Shown here: piece after piece, positions 29,180 through 36,987 of the stretch
Layout: each line of letters starts with the position of its first letter
How positions within the stretch are numbered: position 1 is the first letter of the stretch
Assembly: GCA_002336975.1 (NCBI GenBank)
Contig: DDFA01000048.1
Coordinates: 27,730-91,729 of the forward strand
Length of the DNA: 64,000 nucleotides
Direction: 5' to 3'
From: Phyllobacteriaceae bacterium UBA1940
Lineage (GTDB): Bacteria > Pseudomonadota > Alphaproteobacteria > Rhizobiales > Rhizobiaceae
Made by a program: the position numbers and the translations under genes
The notes under the pieces: model-generated
Seen by the model: the letters and a program-made list of their open reading frames with translations, nothing else
What the model was told of the DNA's origin: nothing
Databases searched by the model: none

Positions 29180-30010
29180 ATGCGACACACGACCCTGATC
29201 GACGATGTGCGGCGGCTCGACCACGACCGCTTCCTGTCCTTGCTCTATGCGCCGCAGGACAGGCGCGATGCGCTGGCCGCGCTCTATGCCTTCAATGCCG
29301 AACTCGCCACAATCCGCGACCGGGCGCGCGAGGCGCTGCCTGGCGAGGTGCGCATCCAGTGGTGGCGCGATCTGCTGGCCTCCGGCAATGAAGACGCAGC
29401 CGGCGGGCATCCGCTGGCGACGTCCCTGTTGCGCGCCATCCGTCAGCACCGGCTGCCGCTCTCCGCATTCGACAACATGCTCGATGCGCGTGTCTTCGAC
29501 CTCTATGACGACGCCATGCCCTCGCGCGGCGACCTTGAAGGTTATCTCGGCGAAACCGCGTCGGCGCTGATCCATCTGTGCTGCCTGGTGCTTGACCCGG
29601 AGAAAGCGATGCAGGCGGCGGATCTCTCCGGTCATGCCGGCTGCGCCCAGGGGATCGCCGGGCTGTTGCGCCTGCTGCCGCTGCACAAGGCGCGCGGCCA
29701 GTGCTACGTGCCCGCCGAAATCCTCGCCGCAGCTGGAACCAGCCGTGACGGCCTTTTCAAGGACAAGGCCGCGGCAGGCAGGGTGGTGGCGCAGATGATC
29801 GCCCTTGGCCGCGAGCACTGGAAGGCGTTTGCATCCAATGCGGAGTCGCTGCCGCCGCTGCTGCGGCCGGCGTTCCTGCCGGCCGGCCTCGCGCCCGGCT
29901 ATCTGGACGCAGTGCAGCGCAGCGGCGGCGAGGCGATCGAGCATCCAGCCGACATGTCGCCGCTGCGCAAGCAGGCGACGGTGTTTTATCGCGCGACACG
30001 CGGATGGTGA
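29180..30010 (+). CDS. Squalene/phytoene synthase-family protein, NDUFAF6-like
   Basis: A 276-residue isoprenoid-synthase-fold protein. Catalytic family members carry two Asp-rich DxxxD motifs; here the first position reads TIRDRARE and the second region CYVPAEIL has no paired Asp, so prenyl-diphosphate condensation is unlikely. The best parallel is NDUFAF6, a non-enzymatic complex I assembly factor. Its neighbour is the NDUFAF3-like gene 8 bp upstream, which supports this reading. The hopanoid/carotenoid genes expected for a true synthase are absent nearby. Confidence 0.83.
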   Translation: MRHTTLIDDVRRLDHDRFLSLLYAPQDRRDALAALYAFNAELATIRDRAREALPGEVRIQWWRDLLASGNEDAAGGHPLATSLLRAIRQHRLPLSAFDNMLDARVFDLYDDAMPSRGDLEGYLGETASALIHLCCLVLDPEKAMQAADLSGHAGCAQGIAGLLRLLPLHKARGQCYVPAEILAAAGTSRDGLFKDKAAAGRVVAQMIALGREHWKAFASNAESLPPLLRPAFLPAGLAPGYLDAVQRSGGEAIEHPADMSPLRKQATVFYRATRGW

Positions 30011-30028
30011 CCGGACCGACGCGAATTC

Positions 30029-30046
30029 TTTGACGTAAACGTCAAT
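30029..30046. promoter_or_regulatory. Palindromic operator TTTGACG-N4-CGTCAAT overlapping a promoter
   Basis: The same TTTGACG-N4-CGTCAA palindrome as at 19639. Its TTGACG (30030) can serve as -35, with TAGATG at 30052 as -10 after 16 bp, so a bound regulator would cover the promoter of the small membrane protein and sterol desaturase genes. Confidence 0.55.
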
Positions 30047-30092
30047 TGTGCTAGATGAATTGGGCTGGCGCGCCGCCCGAGGAATTTTTGGC

Positions 30093-30512
30093 ATGAGCCT
30101 TCCCATTCTTGTCACACTGGTCGTCGTCGGCATCACCGCCGCCGTGCTGGCCGTGCATCTGACCGGCGGGTCGAAACTGTCGATCATTCGCGATGCCGCG
30201 CATGCGCGCGACCTGTTCGCCGCCGATTTTCCCGACGAGCACACCGGCGAGGCGACGCTGACCAGCGACCGTCATTCCGCCTTCATGACCTTGCCGGGCG
30301 GCCGCACCGCCATCGTCCAGAGTTTTGGCGACGGCTTTTTTACCCGCATCGTCACCGCAGCCGACATCGCCTCGATCAGTCTGCGCGATCCCGCGATCGT
30401 CTCGATCCGGTTCCGGGATTTTACCTGGACGGGCGGACATTTTCATTTCGACCGTCCCGAAACCGCGCGCACGGTCGGCGCGCTGCTCGGTGGCGGCAAG
30501 GCGAGGGCGTGA
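30093..30512 (+). CDS. Small single-pass membrane protein of unknown function
   Basis: A 139-residue protein with an N-terminal membrane helix (LPILVTLVVVGITAAVLAVHL) and a soluble domain rich in beta strands (SAFMTLPGGRTAIVQSFGDGFFTRIV). No known family is recognised. ATG 30093 is chosen because GAGGA lies upstream and because a promoter -10 at 30052 makes longer starts unlikely. Its stop lies 1 bp before the sterol desaturase start, so both are co-transcribed and probably act together at the membrane. Confidence 0.75.
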   Translation: MSLPILVTLVVVGITAAVLAVHLTGGSKLSIIRDAAHARDLFAADFPDEHTGEATLTSDRHSAFMTLPGGRTAIVQSFGDGFFTRIVTAADIASISLRDPAIVSIRFRDFTWTGGHFHFDRPETARTVGALLGGGKARA

Positions 30513-30513
30513 C

Positions 30514-31479
30514 ATGCACGACTATCATTTCCCGAAAGTCACCGAACTGGCGATCCCGTTCTTCGTCGCCGCCATCCTGCTCGAACTGTGGATGGTGCGC
30601 ACCCGGCGCGCGCAAGGTTCGTTCGAGACCCGCGACACGCTGACCAGCCTGATGATGGGCACCGGCAACGTCGTCGCCGGCCTGCTGCTCGGCGCGGTCT
30701 CCTACGCCATTCTGATGTGGTTCTGGCAATTCCGCCTGGTCGATCTCGGCGCGTCGTGGTGGGTGCTGCTGATCGCCTTCCTGATCGACGACATGCGCTA
30801 TTATTTCTACCACCGTATCGCCCACCGCGTGCGCTGGGTGTGGGCCGAACACGTCAACCATCATTCCAGCCAGCACTACAATCTGTCGACGGCGCTGCGC
30901 CAGAGCTGGACCGGCCTGTTCACCGGCATGCTGGTGCTGCAGATCCCGCTGGTGCTGCTCGGCTTCCATCCGGCCGTGATCCTGTTCGTCTTCGGCTTCA
31001 ATCTGGTGTGGCAGTTCTGGATCCACACCGAGGCCATCGACAAGATGCCGCGCTGGTTCGAATTCATCTTCAACACGCCGTCGCATCATCGCGTCCACCA
31101 CGCCACCAATGCGCGCTATCTCGACGCCAATTACGCCGGCACGCTGATCATCTGGGACCGGATGTTCGGCACATTCGTGCCCGAGGAACAGGCCGACAAG
31201 CCGCGCTACGGCATCGTCAAGAATCTCGGCACCTTCAATCCGCTTCGGGTGGCGTTCCACGAATATGTCGGCATCTGGAAGGACGTCACCCAGCCGGGCC
31301 TCAGTTTTGGCCAGCGGCTCCGCTATGTATTCATGCCGCCGGGCTGGAGCCATGACGGCTCGCGCGACACCACCGAAAGCCTCAAGGCGGGATATGTGCG
31401 GCGCAATCCCGGCGAAGCCGGCAAGCCGGGGCTGCCCGCGGCTGAACCTTCGTCTGGCGGCGTTGCCCCGGCCGAATAG
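30514..31479 (+). CDS. Sterol desaturase/fatty acid hydroxylase superfamily protein
   Basis: A 321-residue integral membrane di-iron enzyme. The eight-His clusters are present as HRIAH, HVNHH plus HY, and HHRVHH. About four hydrophobic segments surround them. Family members hydroxylate or desaturate lipids at the membrane; in rhizobia the substrate is often a lipid or ceramide-like molecule, which cannot be decided here. The C-terminal 40 residues are Pro/Ala-rich. It converges on the crotonase gene with a 1-bp gap. Confidence 0.9.
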   Translation: MHDYHFPKVTELAIPFFVAAILLELWMVRTRRAQGSFETRDTLTSLMMGTGNVVAGLLLGAVSYAILMWFWQFRLVDLGASWWVLLIAFLIDDMRYYFYHRIAHRVRWVWAEHVNHHSSQHYNLSTALRQSWTGLFTGMLVLQIPLVLLGFHPAVILFVFGFNLVWQFWIHTEAIDKMPRWFEFIFNTPSHHRVHHATNARYLDANYAGTLIIWDRMFGTFVPEEQADKPRYGIVKNLGTFNPLRVAFHEYVGIWKDVTQPGLSFGQRLRYVFMPPGWSHDGSRDTTESLKAGYVRRNPGEAGKPGLPAAEPSSGGVAPAE

Positions 31480-31480
31480 G

Positions 31481-32323
31481 TCAGCCGGGGATTTTTGACG
31501 GCCGCAGGTCCGCGAAGGCAGCGTCGCGTTTCGCCATTTTCGACTGGATCGCCTCCATCAGGTCGCCGGAGCGCAACATGCCGCCGTTCCAGGTGGCGAT
31601 GTAGTCGAGACCGTCGGCGACGCTATGGTCGCGCGCATAGGTCAGGTTGCGCTTGATGCCGGCGATCGCCAGCGGCGAGCGCGCCGCGATCTGTCCGGCC
31701 AGGTCCAGCGCCGCGTCGCGCAGCGTCTGGGCGTCGGCATGCAGCGACGACGTCAGCCCGATCCGTCTCGCTTCCTCGGCGTCGAAACGCCGGCCGGTAA
31801 AGGCCAGTTCGGCGGCGACCGACGGCGCGATCAGTTTCGGCAGCCGCTGCAGCGTGCCGACATCGGCCGCCATGCCGATATTGATTTCCTCGATGGCGAA
31901 ATAGGCGTCGGCGCTGGCGAGGCGAATGTCGCAGGCGGTGATCATGTCGATGCCGCCGCCGATGCACGCGCCGTGGATCGCCGCGATCACCGGGAATCTG
32001 GCGCGCTCGATCGCCGAAAAACTGTCCTGCAGCTTGAGGATCACCTCGCGGAACGCATAGGCGGCGCGGCCGGGCTCATCTTTGAAAAGTGCCGCCAGAT
32101 TGCCGAAGGTCGACAGGTCCATGCCGCTGGTGAAGTGTTTGCCGGCGCCCGTCACCACCGCGGCGCGGACCGACTGGTCGGCCGAAAGCTCGCCGAGCAG
32201 CCGCGGCAGGTCGACCCAGAAATCCGGCGACATGGCGTTGGCCCTGTCGGGCTTGTTCATGACGATTTCGGCCACCGCGCCGTGGCGGCGAACCTCGAAG
32301 AAGGAGGAGGCGAGGGTGGTCAT
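31481..32323 (-). CDS. Crotonase-family enzyme, dienoyl-CoA isomerase-like
   Basis: A 280-residue enoyl-CoA hydratase-superfamily protein. The oxyanion motif is IHGACIGGGIDMITACDIR, and IEEINIGMAADVGTLQRLP matches the ECH1 motif of delta3,5-delta2,4-dienoyl-CoA isomerase, including the acidic residues (Asp in GGGID, Glu in EINIG, Asp in AAD) used for that reaction. It would then help degrade unsaturated fatty acids with odd-position double bonds. It starts 4 bp after trmFO. Confidence 0.85.
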   Translation of the reverse strand: MTTLASSFFEVRRHGAVAEIVMNKPDRANAMSPDFWVDLPRLLGELSADQSVRAAVVTGAGKHFTSGMDLSTFGNLAALFKDEPGRAAYAFREVILKLQDSFSAIERARFPVIAAIHGACIGGGIDMITACDIRLASADAYFAIEEINIGMAADVGTLQRLPKLIAPSVAAELAFTGRRFDAEEARRIGLTSSLHADAQTLRDAALDLAGQIAARSPLAIAGIKRNLTYARDHSVADGLDYIATWNGGMLRSGDLMEAIQSKMAKRDAAFADLRPSKIPG

Positions 32324-32327
32324 GATC

Positions 32328-33752
32328 CTACTCCGCAGCTTGAACCGCAGGCTCGACCCCCAGCCAGGCCCGGCAGTCGGCGAGCGCGCGGCGCGTCATC
32401 GCCTTCTTCTTCGCCACCGACTTGTCCTTGCCGCGGAACCGGCCCTCGAAATCGTCGGGTTTCAGCTTTGTCCCCGGCGCCAGCGGCGGGAACAGGCCGA
32501 AATTGACGTTCATCGGCTGGAACGAACGCTTGCCCGGCTCGTCGTCGGAGGTGATGTGGCCGCCGGTGATGTGGCCGAGCAGCGCCCCGAACGCGGTCGT
32601 TGGCGGCGGCGGCGAGGGTGAGCGGCCAAGCGCCTGCGCGGCCGCGAAACGGCCGGCCAACAGGCCGATCGCGGCCGACTCGACATAACCCTCGCAGCCG
32701 GTGATCTGGCCGGCAAAGCGCAGGCCGGGCCGCGACTTCAGTTGCAGGTCGGGCCCCAGCAATGTCGGGGAATTGATGTAGGTGTTGCGGTGCAGCCCGC
32801 CCAGCCGGGCGAACTCAGCGTTCTCCAGCCCCGGAATGGTGCGGAAGATGCGCACCTGCTCGCCATGCTTCAGCTTGGTCTGGAAGCCGACCATGTTGTA
32901 GAGCGTGCCCAGCGCATTGTCTTGCCTGAGCTGCACCACCGCATAGGGCTTGACTGTCGGATTGTGCGCGTTGGTCAGGCCCATCGGCTTCATCGGCCCG
33001 TGCCGCAGCGTTTCGACGCCGCGCTCCGCCATCACCTCGACCGGCAGGCAGCCGTCGAAATAGGGCGTGCCTTCCCACTGCTTGAACTCGGTCTTGGCGC
33101 CGGCGTTCAACGCCTCGACAAAGGCCAGATACTGCTCCTTGTCCATCGGCAGGTTGACATAATCCTTGCCGGTGCCGCCGGGACCAACCTTGTCGTAGCG
33201 CGACTGGAACCACGCGACGTTCATGTCGATCGTGTCGAAATGGACAATCGGCGCGATCGCGTCGAAAAACGCCAGCGCATCCGCGCCGGTTTCGCTGGCA
33301 ATGGCGCTGGCGAGCGTCGCGGCAGTCAGCGGGCCGGTGGCGATAATCGTCTGTTTCCAGTCGCTTGGCGGCAGGCCTTGAATCACTTCGCGACGGATCT
33401 CGATCAGCGGATGGGCCTCTAACCTCGCTGTCACCGCGTCCGAAAATCCGTCGCGGTCGACCGCCAGCGCCCCGCCGGCCGGCACCTGGTTTGCGTCGCC
33501 GCACGCCATGATCAGCGAGCCGGCCAGCCGCATCTCGGCGTGCAGCAGCCCCACCGCATTGGTCTCGGCGTCGTCGGAACGGAATGAATTGGAGCAGACC
33601 AGTTCGGCCAGCCCGTCGGTCTTGTGCGCGTCGGTGCCCTGGACGCCGCGCATTTCGTGCAGGACGACGCGCACCCCAGCGGACGCCGCCTGCCAGGCCG
33701 CTTCGGAGCCGGCGAGACCGCCGCCGACGATGTGAATTGGTTCGCTTGACAT
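32328..33752 (-). CDS. trmFO: Methylenetetrahydrofolate-tRNA-(uracil-5-)-methyltransferase TrmFO
   Basis: A 474-residue FAD/folate-dependent enzyme forming 5-methyluridine at tRNA position 54, replacing SAM-dependent TrmA. The start [20 protein letters not shown] holds the FAD-binding GxGxxG motif; [23 protein letters not shown] and RAAQLRQ-like blocks match the family. The C-terminal region ([10 protein letters not shown]) is also conserved. The start at 33752 lies opposite a lipoprotein gene read divergently. Confidence 0.95.
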   Translation of the reverse strand: MSSEPIHIVGGGLAGSEAAWQAASAGVRVVLHEMRGVQGTDAHKTDGLAELVCSNSFRSDDAETNAVGLLHAEMRLAGSLIMACGDANQVPAGGALAVDRDGFSDAVTARLEAHPLIEIRREVIQGLPPSDWKQTIIATGPLTAATLASAIASETGADALAFFDAIAPIVHFDTIDMNVAWFQSRYDKVGPGGTGKDYVNLPMDKEQYLAFVEALNAGAKTEFKQWEGTPYFDGCLPVEVMAERGVETLRHGPMKPMGLTNAHNPTVKPYAVVQLRQDNALGTLYNMVGFQTKLKHGEQVRIFRTIPGLENAEFARLGGLHRNTYINSPTLLGPDLQLKSRPGLRFAGQITGCEGYVESAAIGLLAGRFAAAQALGRSPSPPPPTTAFGALLGHITGGHITSDDEPGKRSFQPMNVNFGLFPPLAPGTKLKPDDFEGRFRGKDKSVAKKKAMTRRALADCRAWLGVEPAVQAAE

Positions 33753-33861
33753 GTGTCTCACATAAAGAAATTGGGGTTTGCCGGCAACGCCAAACGCCGC
33801 CATTGCAGGAGTAACGCCGGGACGCTACTAGATGGGCATCGACGGTCTTCGGCAGCGCATC

Positions 33862-34458
33862 ATGAATCGACGTTTGGGATTTTTTGCGGCCATCTCGATG
33901 GCTGTCGCCGGTTGCACAAGTTCCTCGTCCAACAATGCGGCGGTGCTCGCCGGCAGCGGCGTGACGCAACTGGTCGTTTGCCACGGTTTCGATTGCCGCA
34001 ATCGCACCACACTGGCGCTCGGCGGCGCGGACGCCAGGAAATTCGCCTCGATCATGTCGGGCTCGTCGTCGGCGGCGGCCGAACGGACCGCCATCGGACG
34101 CGCCATCGCCTATTTCGAGCAGCGGTCGACCCAGGCCGTCGGCGTCAAGGACGAGCCCAAGTCGGACATCTCCCAGTCAGGCCGCCGGGGCCAGATGGAT
34201 TGCATCGACGAATCGACCAATTCGCGCACGCTGCTGCGCTATCTCGAATCGCGCGGACTGCTGAAATTCCACAAGGTTCTCGGCAATGTGTCGCGCGGCT
34301 TCTTCGCCGACGGCCGCTACCCGCATTCGACCGCGGTGGTTCAGGATGCGAGCGGCGAGAAATGGGCCGTCGACAGCTGGTACGAGCCGGCCGGCGGGAC
34401 GCCTGACATCATGTTGTTGTCGCAATGGCTGAAGCGCGGCGTCATGGGCGTGCGCTGA
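33862..34458 (+). CDS. Putative lipoprotein with cysteine-protease-like motif order
   Basis: A 198-residue exported protein of no recognised family. MNRRLGFFAAISMAVAGC ends in a lipobox with Cys18; an upstream ATG at 33832 would spoil the signal peptide. Three conserved-looking segments follow in order: QMDCIDES, YPHSTAVV and KWAVDSWYE. Cys, His and Asp in this order and spacing recall papain/transglutaminase-like hydrolases, but the evidence is only motif order. It is divergent from trmFO. Confidence 0.7.
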   Translation: MNRRLGFFAAISMAVAGCTSSSSNNAAVLAGSGVTQLVVCHGFDCRNRTTLALGGADARKFASIMSGSSSAAAERTAIGRAIAYFEQRSTQAVGVKDEPKSDISQSGRRGQMDCIDESTNSRTLLRYLESRGLLKFHKVLGNVSRGFFADGRYPHSTAVVQDASGEKWAVDSWYEPAGGTPDIMLLSQWLKRGVMGVR

Positions 34459-34506
34459 CGGCGACGTCGGTCCGCGATTCGCGTCAACCGAGCCCTGAAA
34501 CGCGAA

Positions 34507-34616
34507 ACACCCGCCGGGGGAGGAGATCCGGCGGGTGTCGCTTGTAACAAGCCGCGTTCGGGAGGAGGTGAACAGCGGCTCTATCTCGATTGGCCTGGGA
34601 GGAGGTAGGCCGGTCG
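34507..34616 (-). ncRNA. Candidate cuckoo/alpha-r14-type sRNA with three anti-SD hairpins
   Basis: Reading the minus strand downstream of the DUF1127 stop, three stem-loops occur in a row: 34611-34592 (GGCCT/AGGCC), 34580-34550 (AGCCGC/GCGGCT plus GTTC/GAAC) and 34538-34507 (ACACCCGCCGG/CCGGCGGGTGT). Their loops read ACCTCCTCCC, ACCTCCTCCC and ATCTCCTCCC, each an anti-Shine-Dalgarno. This matches the loop motif of cuckoo RNAs (CcsR, co-transcribed with a DUF1127 gene in Rhodobacter) and of alpha-r14 RNAs in rhizobia. The RNA is probably released from the DUF1127 transcript. The ends are approximate. Confidence 0.8.
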
Positions 34617-34631
34617 AGAATTCATGCTACG

Positions 34632-34772
34632 TCAGACTGCCTTGCGGGCGACGTAGGGAATTTCGCTGCGATTGATGCCCAGGTCGGACAGTTCGCGGTT
34701 CGACAGGCGGTTCAGCTCGGAGACGGTCTCGCGGTAGCGGCGCCAGTTGCGGTAGTTGCGGATGATGTTCAT
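34632..34772 (-). CDS. DUF1127 small basic protein
   Basis: A 46-residue protein: MNIIRNYRNWRRYRETVSEL then LSNRELSDLGINRSEIPYVAR, the classic DUF1127 (YjiS) signature with its aromatic/basic N-terminus. Members of this family in alphaproteobacteria bind RNA or influence sRNA decay and phosphate/carbon physiology. It lies directly upstream of the three-hairpin RNA and likely shares its transcript. Start 34772 is chosen because the family always begins near MN-IR. Confidence 0.9.
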   Translation of the reverse strand: MNIIRNYRNWRRYRETVSELNRLSNRELSDLGINRSEIPYVARKAV

Positions 34773-34858
34773 TATCGGTCTCGTTTCGTCTTTGCTTCTG
34801 AATTCGTCAATTCTTGTATGAGCTGAAGATAGGTCGGGCCGTTCCCGCTTTGAAGAGG

Positions 34859-34901
34859 TAATGTTGCATGACAGCATTGCAGATTGTGCATTGCAACATT
34901 A
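34859..34901. promoter_or_regulatory. 10-bp inverted repeat with nested GCATTGCA repeats
   Basis: TAATGTTGCA (34859-34868) and TGCAACATTA (34892-34901) are perfect inverted arms 23 bp apart; two direct copies of GCATTGCA sit at 34874 and 34888. The block lies 87 bp upstream of the DUF1127/sRNA gene and 96 bp upstream of the divergent membrane-protein operon, a likely regulator-binding region for one or both. Confidence 0.5.
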
Positions 34902-34996
34902 ACGAGACCTTAATGTGCGGCGACGGCTTGACCACCGTCGAGAAATCGCCGTTTTGTTGACAAGGCTTGACGTCGGCGGGAGCCGGGAGGAAGCAG

Positions 34997-36091
34997 GTGG
35001 CCTATCTCGATAAACTTGGCGCTGACGTCGCCAGATGGCAGGGCAAGGGGTTGCTGAGCGCCGAGCAGGCGTCGATCCTCGTCGCCGAAGCGCGCGACAA
35101 TCATCGCTCCGGCATCGGCATCGGCTCGGTGCTGGCGATTCTTGCCGGCCTGTTGCTGGCCGCGGCGATCCTCATCTTCATCGCGGCGAACTGGGAGGCG
35201 ATCCCGCGGCTCTGGCGGGTCGCGGCGCTGTTTGCGCTGCTCGCGGCGAGCTATCTCGGCGGCGCGCTTCTCAAGCTCAACGGGCAGGACGGCTTTGCCG
35301 AATCCGCCTGGCTGGTGGGCGCCGCGACCTTCGGCGGCGCGATCGCGCTGATCGGCCAGATGTACCACATGAGCGGCGACGAGACCCAGGCGATCCTGGT
35401 CTGGTGCCTCGGCGCGGCGGTTGCCGCGGCGGCGCTCCGCTCGCCGGCGCTGACCATCGCCGCGGTGGTGCTGGCGATGCTGTGGGGCGTGTGGCCGGCC
35501 TACAGTATTTTCCGGTTCGACGCGCCGCTCGGCTATTTGCCGCTCGCCGCAGCGCTGTGGGCCATCGCCATGTGGACCCGGTCGATCTCGGCGCGATACC
35601 TGATCCTGCTGTCGCTGATCCCCTATGCGATCCTGCTCTACTTGCAGCACGACAATATCGTTCTCCTTATTGCGCTGACCCTTGTCTCGGCAGGCTTGTT
35701 CGCCGCGGTGATCCTTGCCGGCGACATGGTGGAACAACTGATCGGGCTCGGCGGCGGATTGGCGTCGGTCGCGCTGATCGGCGTCTTTTCGGGACTGGTG
35801 GCGCTGCAGGCCGTGTTCGCCGACACGGGTCATTTTCTCTGGCTGTCGATCGTCGCGCTGGCGGCGTCGATTGCGGCGCTTGCCTACGGCGGCCGGCTTG
35901 GCCGCGGCGTCAGGTGGCTGGCCTACGCCGCCTTCGCCGTCGAAATCGCGCTGATCTATCTGCAGACCGTCGGTTCGATGCTTGGCACCGCCGGGTTCTT
36001 CCTTGTCGCCGCGCTTGGCCTGGGCCTGCTGGCGTTCTTCATCATCCGCATCGAGCGGCGAATGGCCGTATCGGCGCAGGGAGGTTCGTGA
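34997..36091 (+). CDS. DUF2157 membrane protein
   Basis: A 364-residue protein with a soluble N-terminus (about 45 residues, WQGKGLLSAEQASIL) and about ten hydrophobic helices. The family signature is the ILAGLLLAAAILIFIAANWEAIPRLWRV block. GTG 34997 is chosen because GGGAGGAAGCAG is at the right distance. The stop overlaps the following start (TGATG); DUF2157 and GDYXXLXY proteins are a recurrent pair, perhaps one membrane complex of unknown role. Confidence 0.87.
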   Translation: MAYLDKLGADVARWQGKGLLSAEQASILVAEARDNHRSGIGIGSVLAILAGLLLAAAILIFIAANWEAIPRLWRVAALFALLAASYLGGALLKLNGQDGFAESAWLVGAATFGGAIALIGQMYHMSGDETQAILVWCLGAAVAAAALRSPALTIAAVVLAMLWGVWPAYSIFRFDAPLGYLPLAAALWAIAMWTRSISARYLILLSLIPYAILLYLQHDNIVLLIALTLVSAGLFAAVILAGDMVEQLIGLGGGLASVALIGVFSGLVALQAVFADTGHFLWLSIVALAASIAALAYGGRLGRGVRWLAYAAFAVEIALIYLQTVGSMLGTAGFFLVAALGLGLLAFFIIRIERRMAVSAQGGS

Positions 36092-36669
36092 TGCGTCGCC
36101 CGTCCGTTCTGATCATCGCCGCCGCGGTCGTCGCCGCCTTGCAGATCGGTTTCCTCGCCTGGACGATTTCGACCCGCGCGTCTGTCCTGCGCGACGGCCG
36201 CGAAGTGGTGCTCAAGGTCGAGCCGATTGACCCGCGCGACCTGCTGCGCGGCGACTATGTCACCCTTGGCTATGAAATGTCGCGGCTCCGCGCGGCGCTG
36301 TTCCAGCCGCCGCCCGCCGCCGACGCGGACTCTTCGCCAAGATCGGTGTGGGTTGCGCTGCGCAAAGGCGACGACAATCTGTTCCATCCCGTGAAGGCGG
36401 CGTTCGACCGCTCCGCGCTGACCGGACTGGCGGCTGACGACGTGGTCGTTCGCGGCGAGACGAGCAATTGGCCGGGCGTCGGCGGCGACGTCTTCGTCCA
36501 GTACGGGCTGGAACGCTTCTATCTGCCCGAAGGCGCGGGGAAACAGATCGAGCAGGACATGCGGCAGCGGTCGTTCTTTGTCGTCGCCGCGGTCGCCGCC
36601 GACGGCGCGGCCCAGATCAAGGCGTTCAGGGACGGCGAAACCACGCTGTTCGAGGAGCCCTATTACTGA
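36091..36669 (+). CDS. GDYXXLXY-domain membrane-anchored protein
   Basis: A 192-residue protein: N-terminal membrane helix (VLIIAAAVVAALQIGFLAW), then the defining motif LRGDYVTLGYEMSRL, with PIDPRDLLRGDY preceding it and a C-terminal FYLPEGAGKQIE block. It belongs to the GDYXXLXY family that accompanies DUF2157 proteins; the molecular role is unknown. It overlaps DUF2157 by 1 bp. Confidence 0.85.
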   Translation: MRRPSVLIIAAAVVAALQIGFLAWTISTRASVLRDGREVVLKVEPIDPRDLLRGDYVTLGYEMSRLRAALFQPPPAADADSSPRSVWVALRKGDDNLFHPVKAAFDRSALTGLAADDVVVRGETSNWPGVGGDVFVQYGLERFYLPEGAGKQIEQDMRQRSFFVVAAVAADGAAQIKAFRDGETTLFEEPYY

Positions 36670-36756
36670 GAATCGTGCGTGCCGCCGACCGTCTCCGCCT
36701 GTGGACAACATGTGGATAGGCGGGGCCGAATTCGCCCGCCACTCGGCAATTTTCCT

Positions 36757-36784
36757 TTGATCGCCACATTCGTGGTGATATAGG
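36757..36784 (+). promoter_or_regulatory. Promoter of tRNA-Leu
   Basis: TTGATC (36757) and TATAGG (36779) with a 16-bp spacer lie 33 bp before the tRNA. Confidence 0.45.
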
Positions 36785-36817
36785 GGCGTCGCTTCGGCGA
36801 CCGGACGGGTCGCCTGA

Positions 36818-36902
36818 GCGGGTGTGGTGGAATTGGTAGACACGCAGGATTTAGGTTCCTGTGACGCAAGTCGTGGGGGTTCAAGTCCCTTCACCCGCAC
36901 CA
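36818..36902 (+). tRNA. tRNA-Leu (anticodon TAG)
   Basis: An 85-nt class II tRNA: acceptor GCGGGTG/CACCCGC, D arm with GGTGGAATTGGTAGAC, anticodon stem GCAGG.../CCTGT with TAG, a long variable arm (GACGCAAGTCGT) and an encoded CCA. It reads CUA/CUG. Confidence 0.97.
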
Positions 36903-36987
36903 ACAGCCAGACAAGGCAAGTTTCCGTCAGTCGAAATGGCCGCGTGCCGTTCGAGCACAGGCATTCGAGAAGAACAAGGGATTGACG

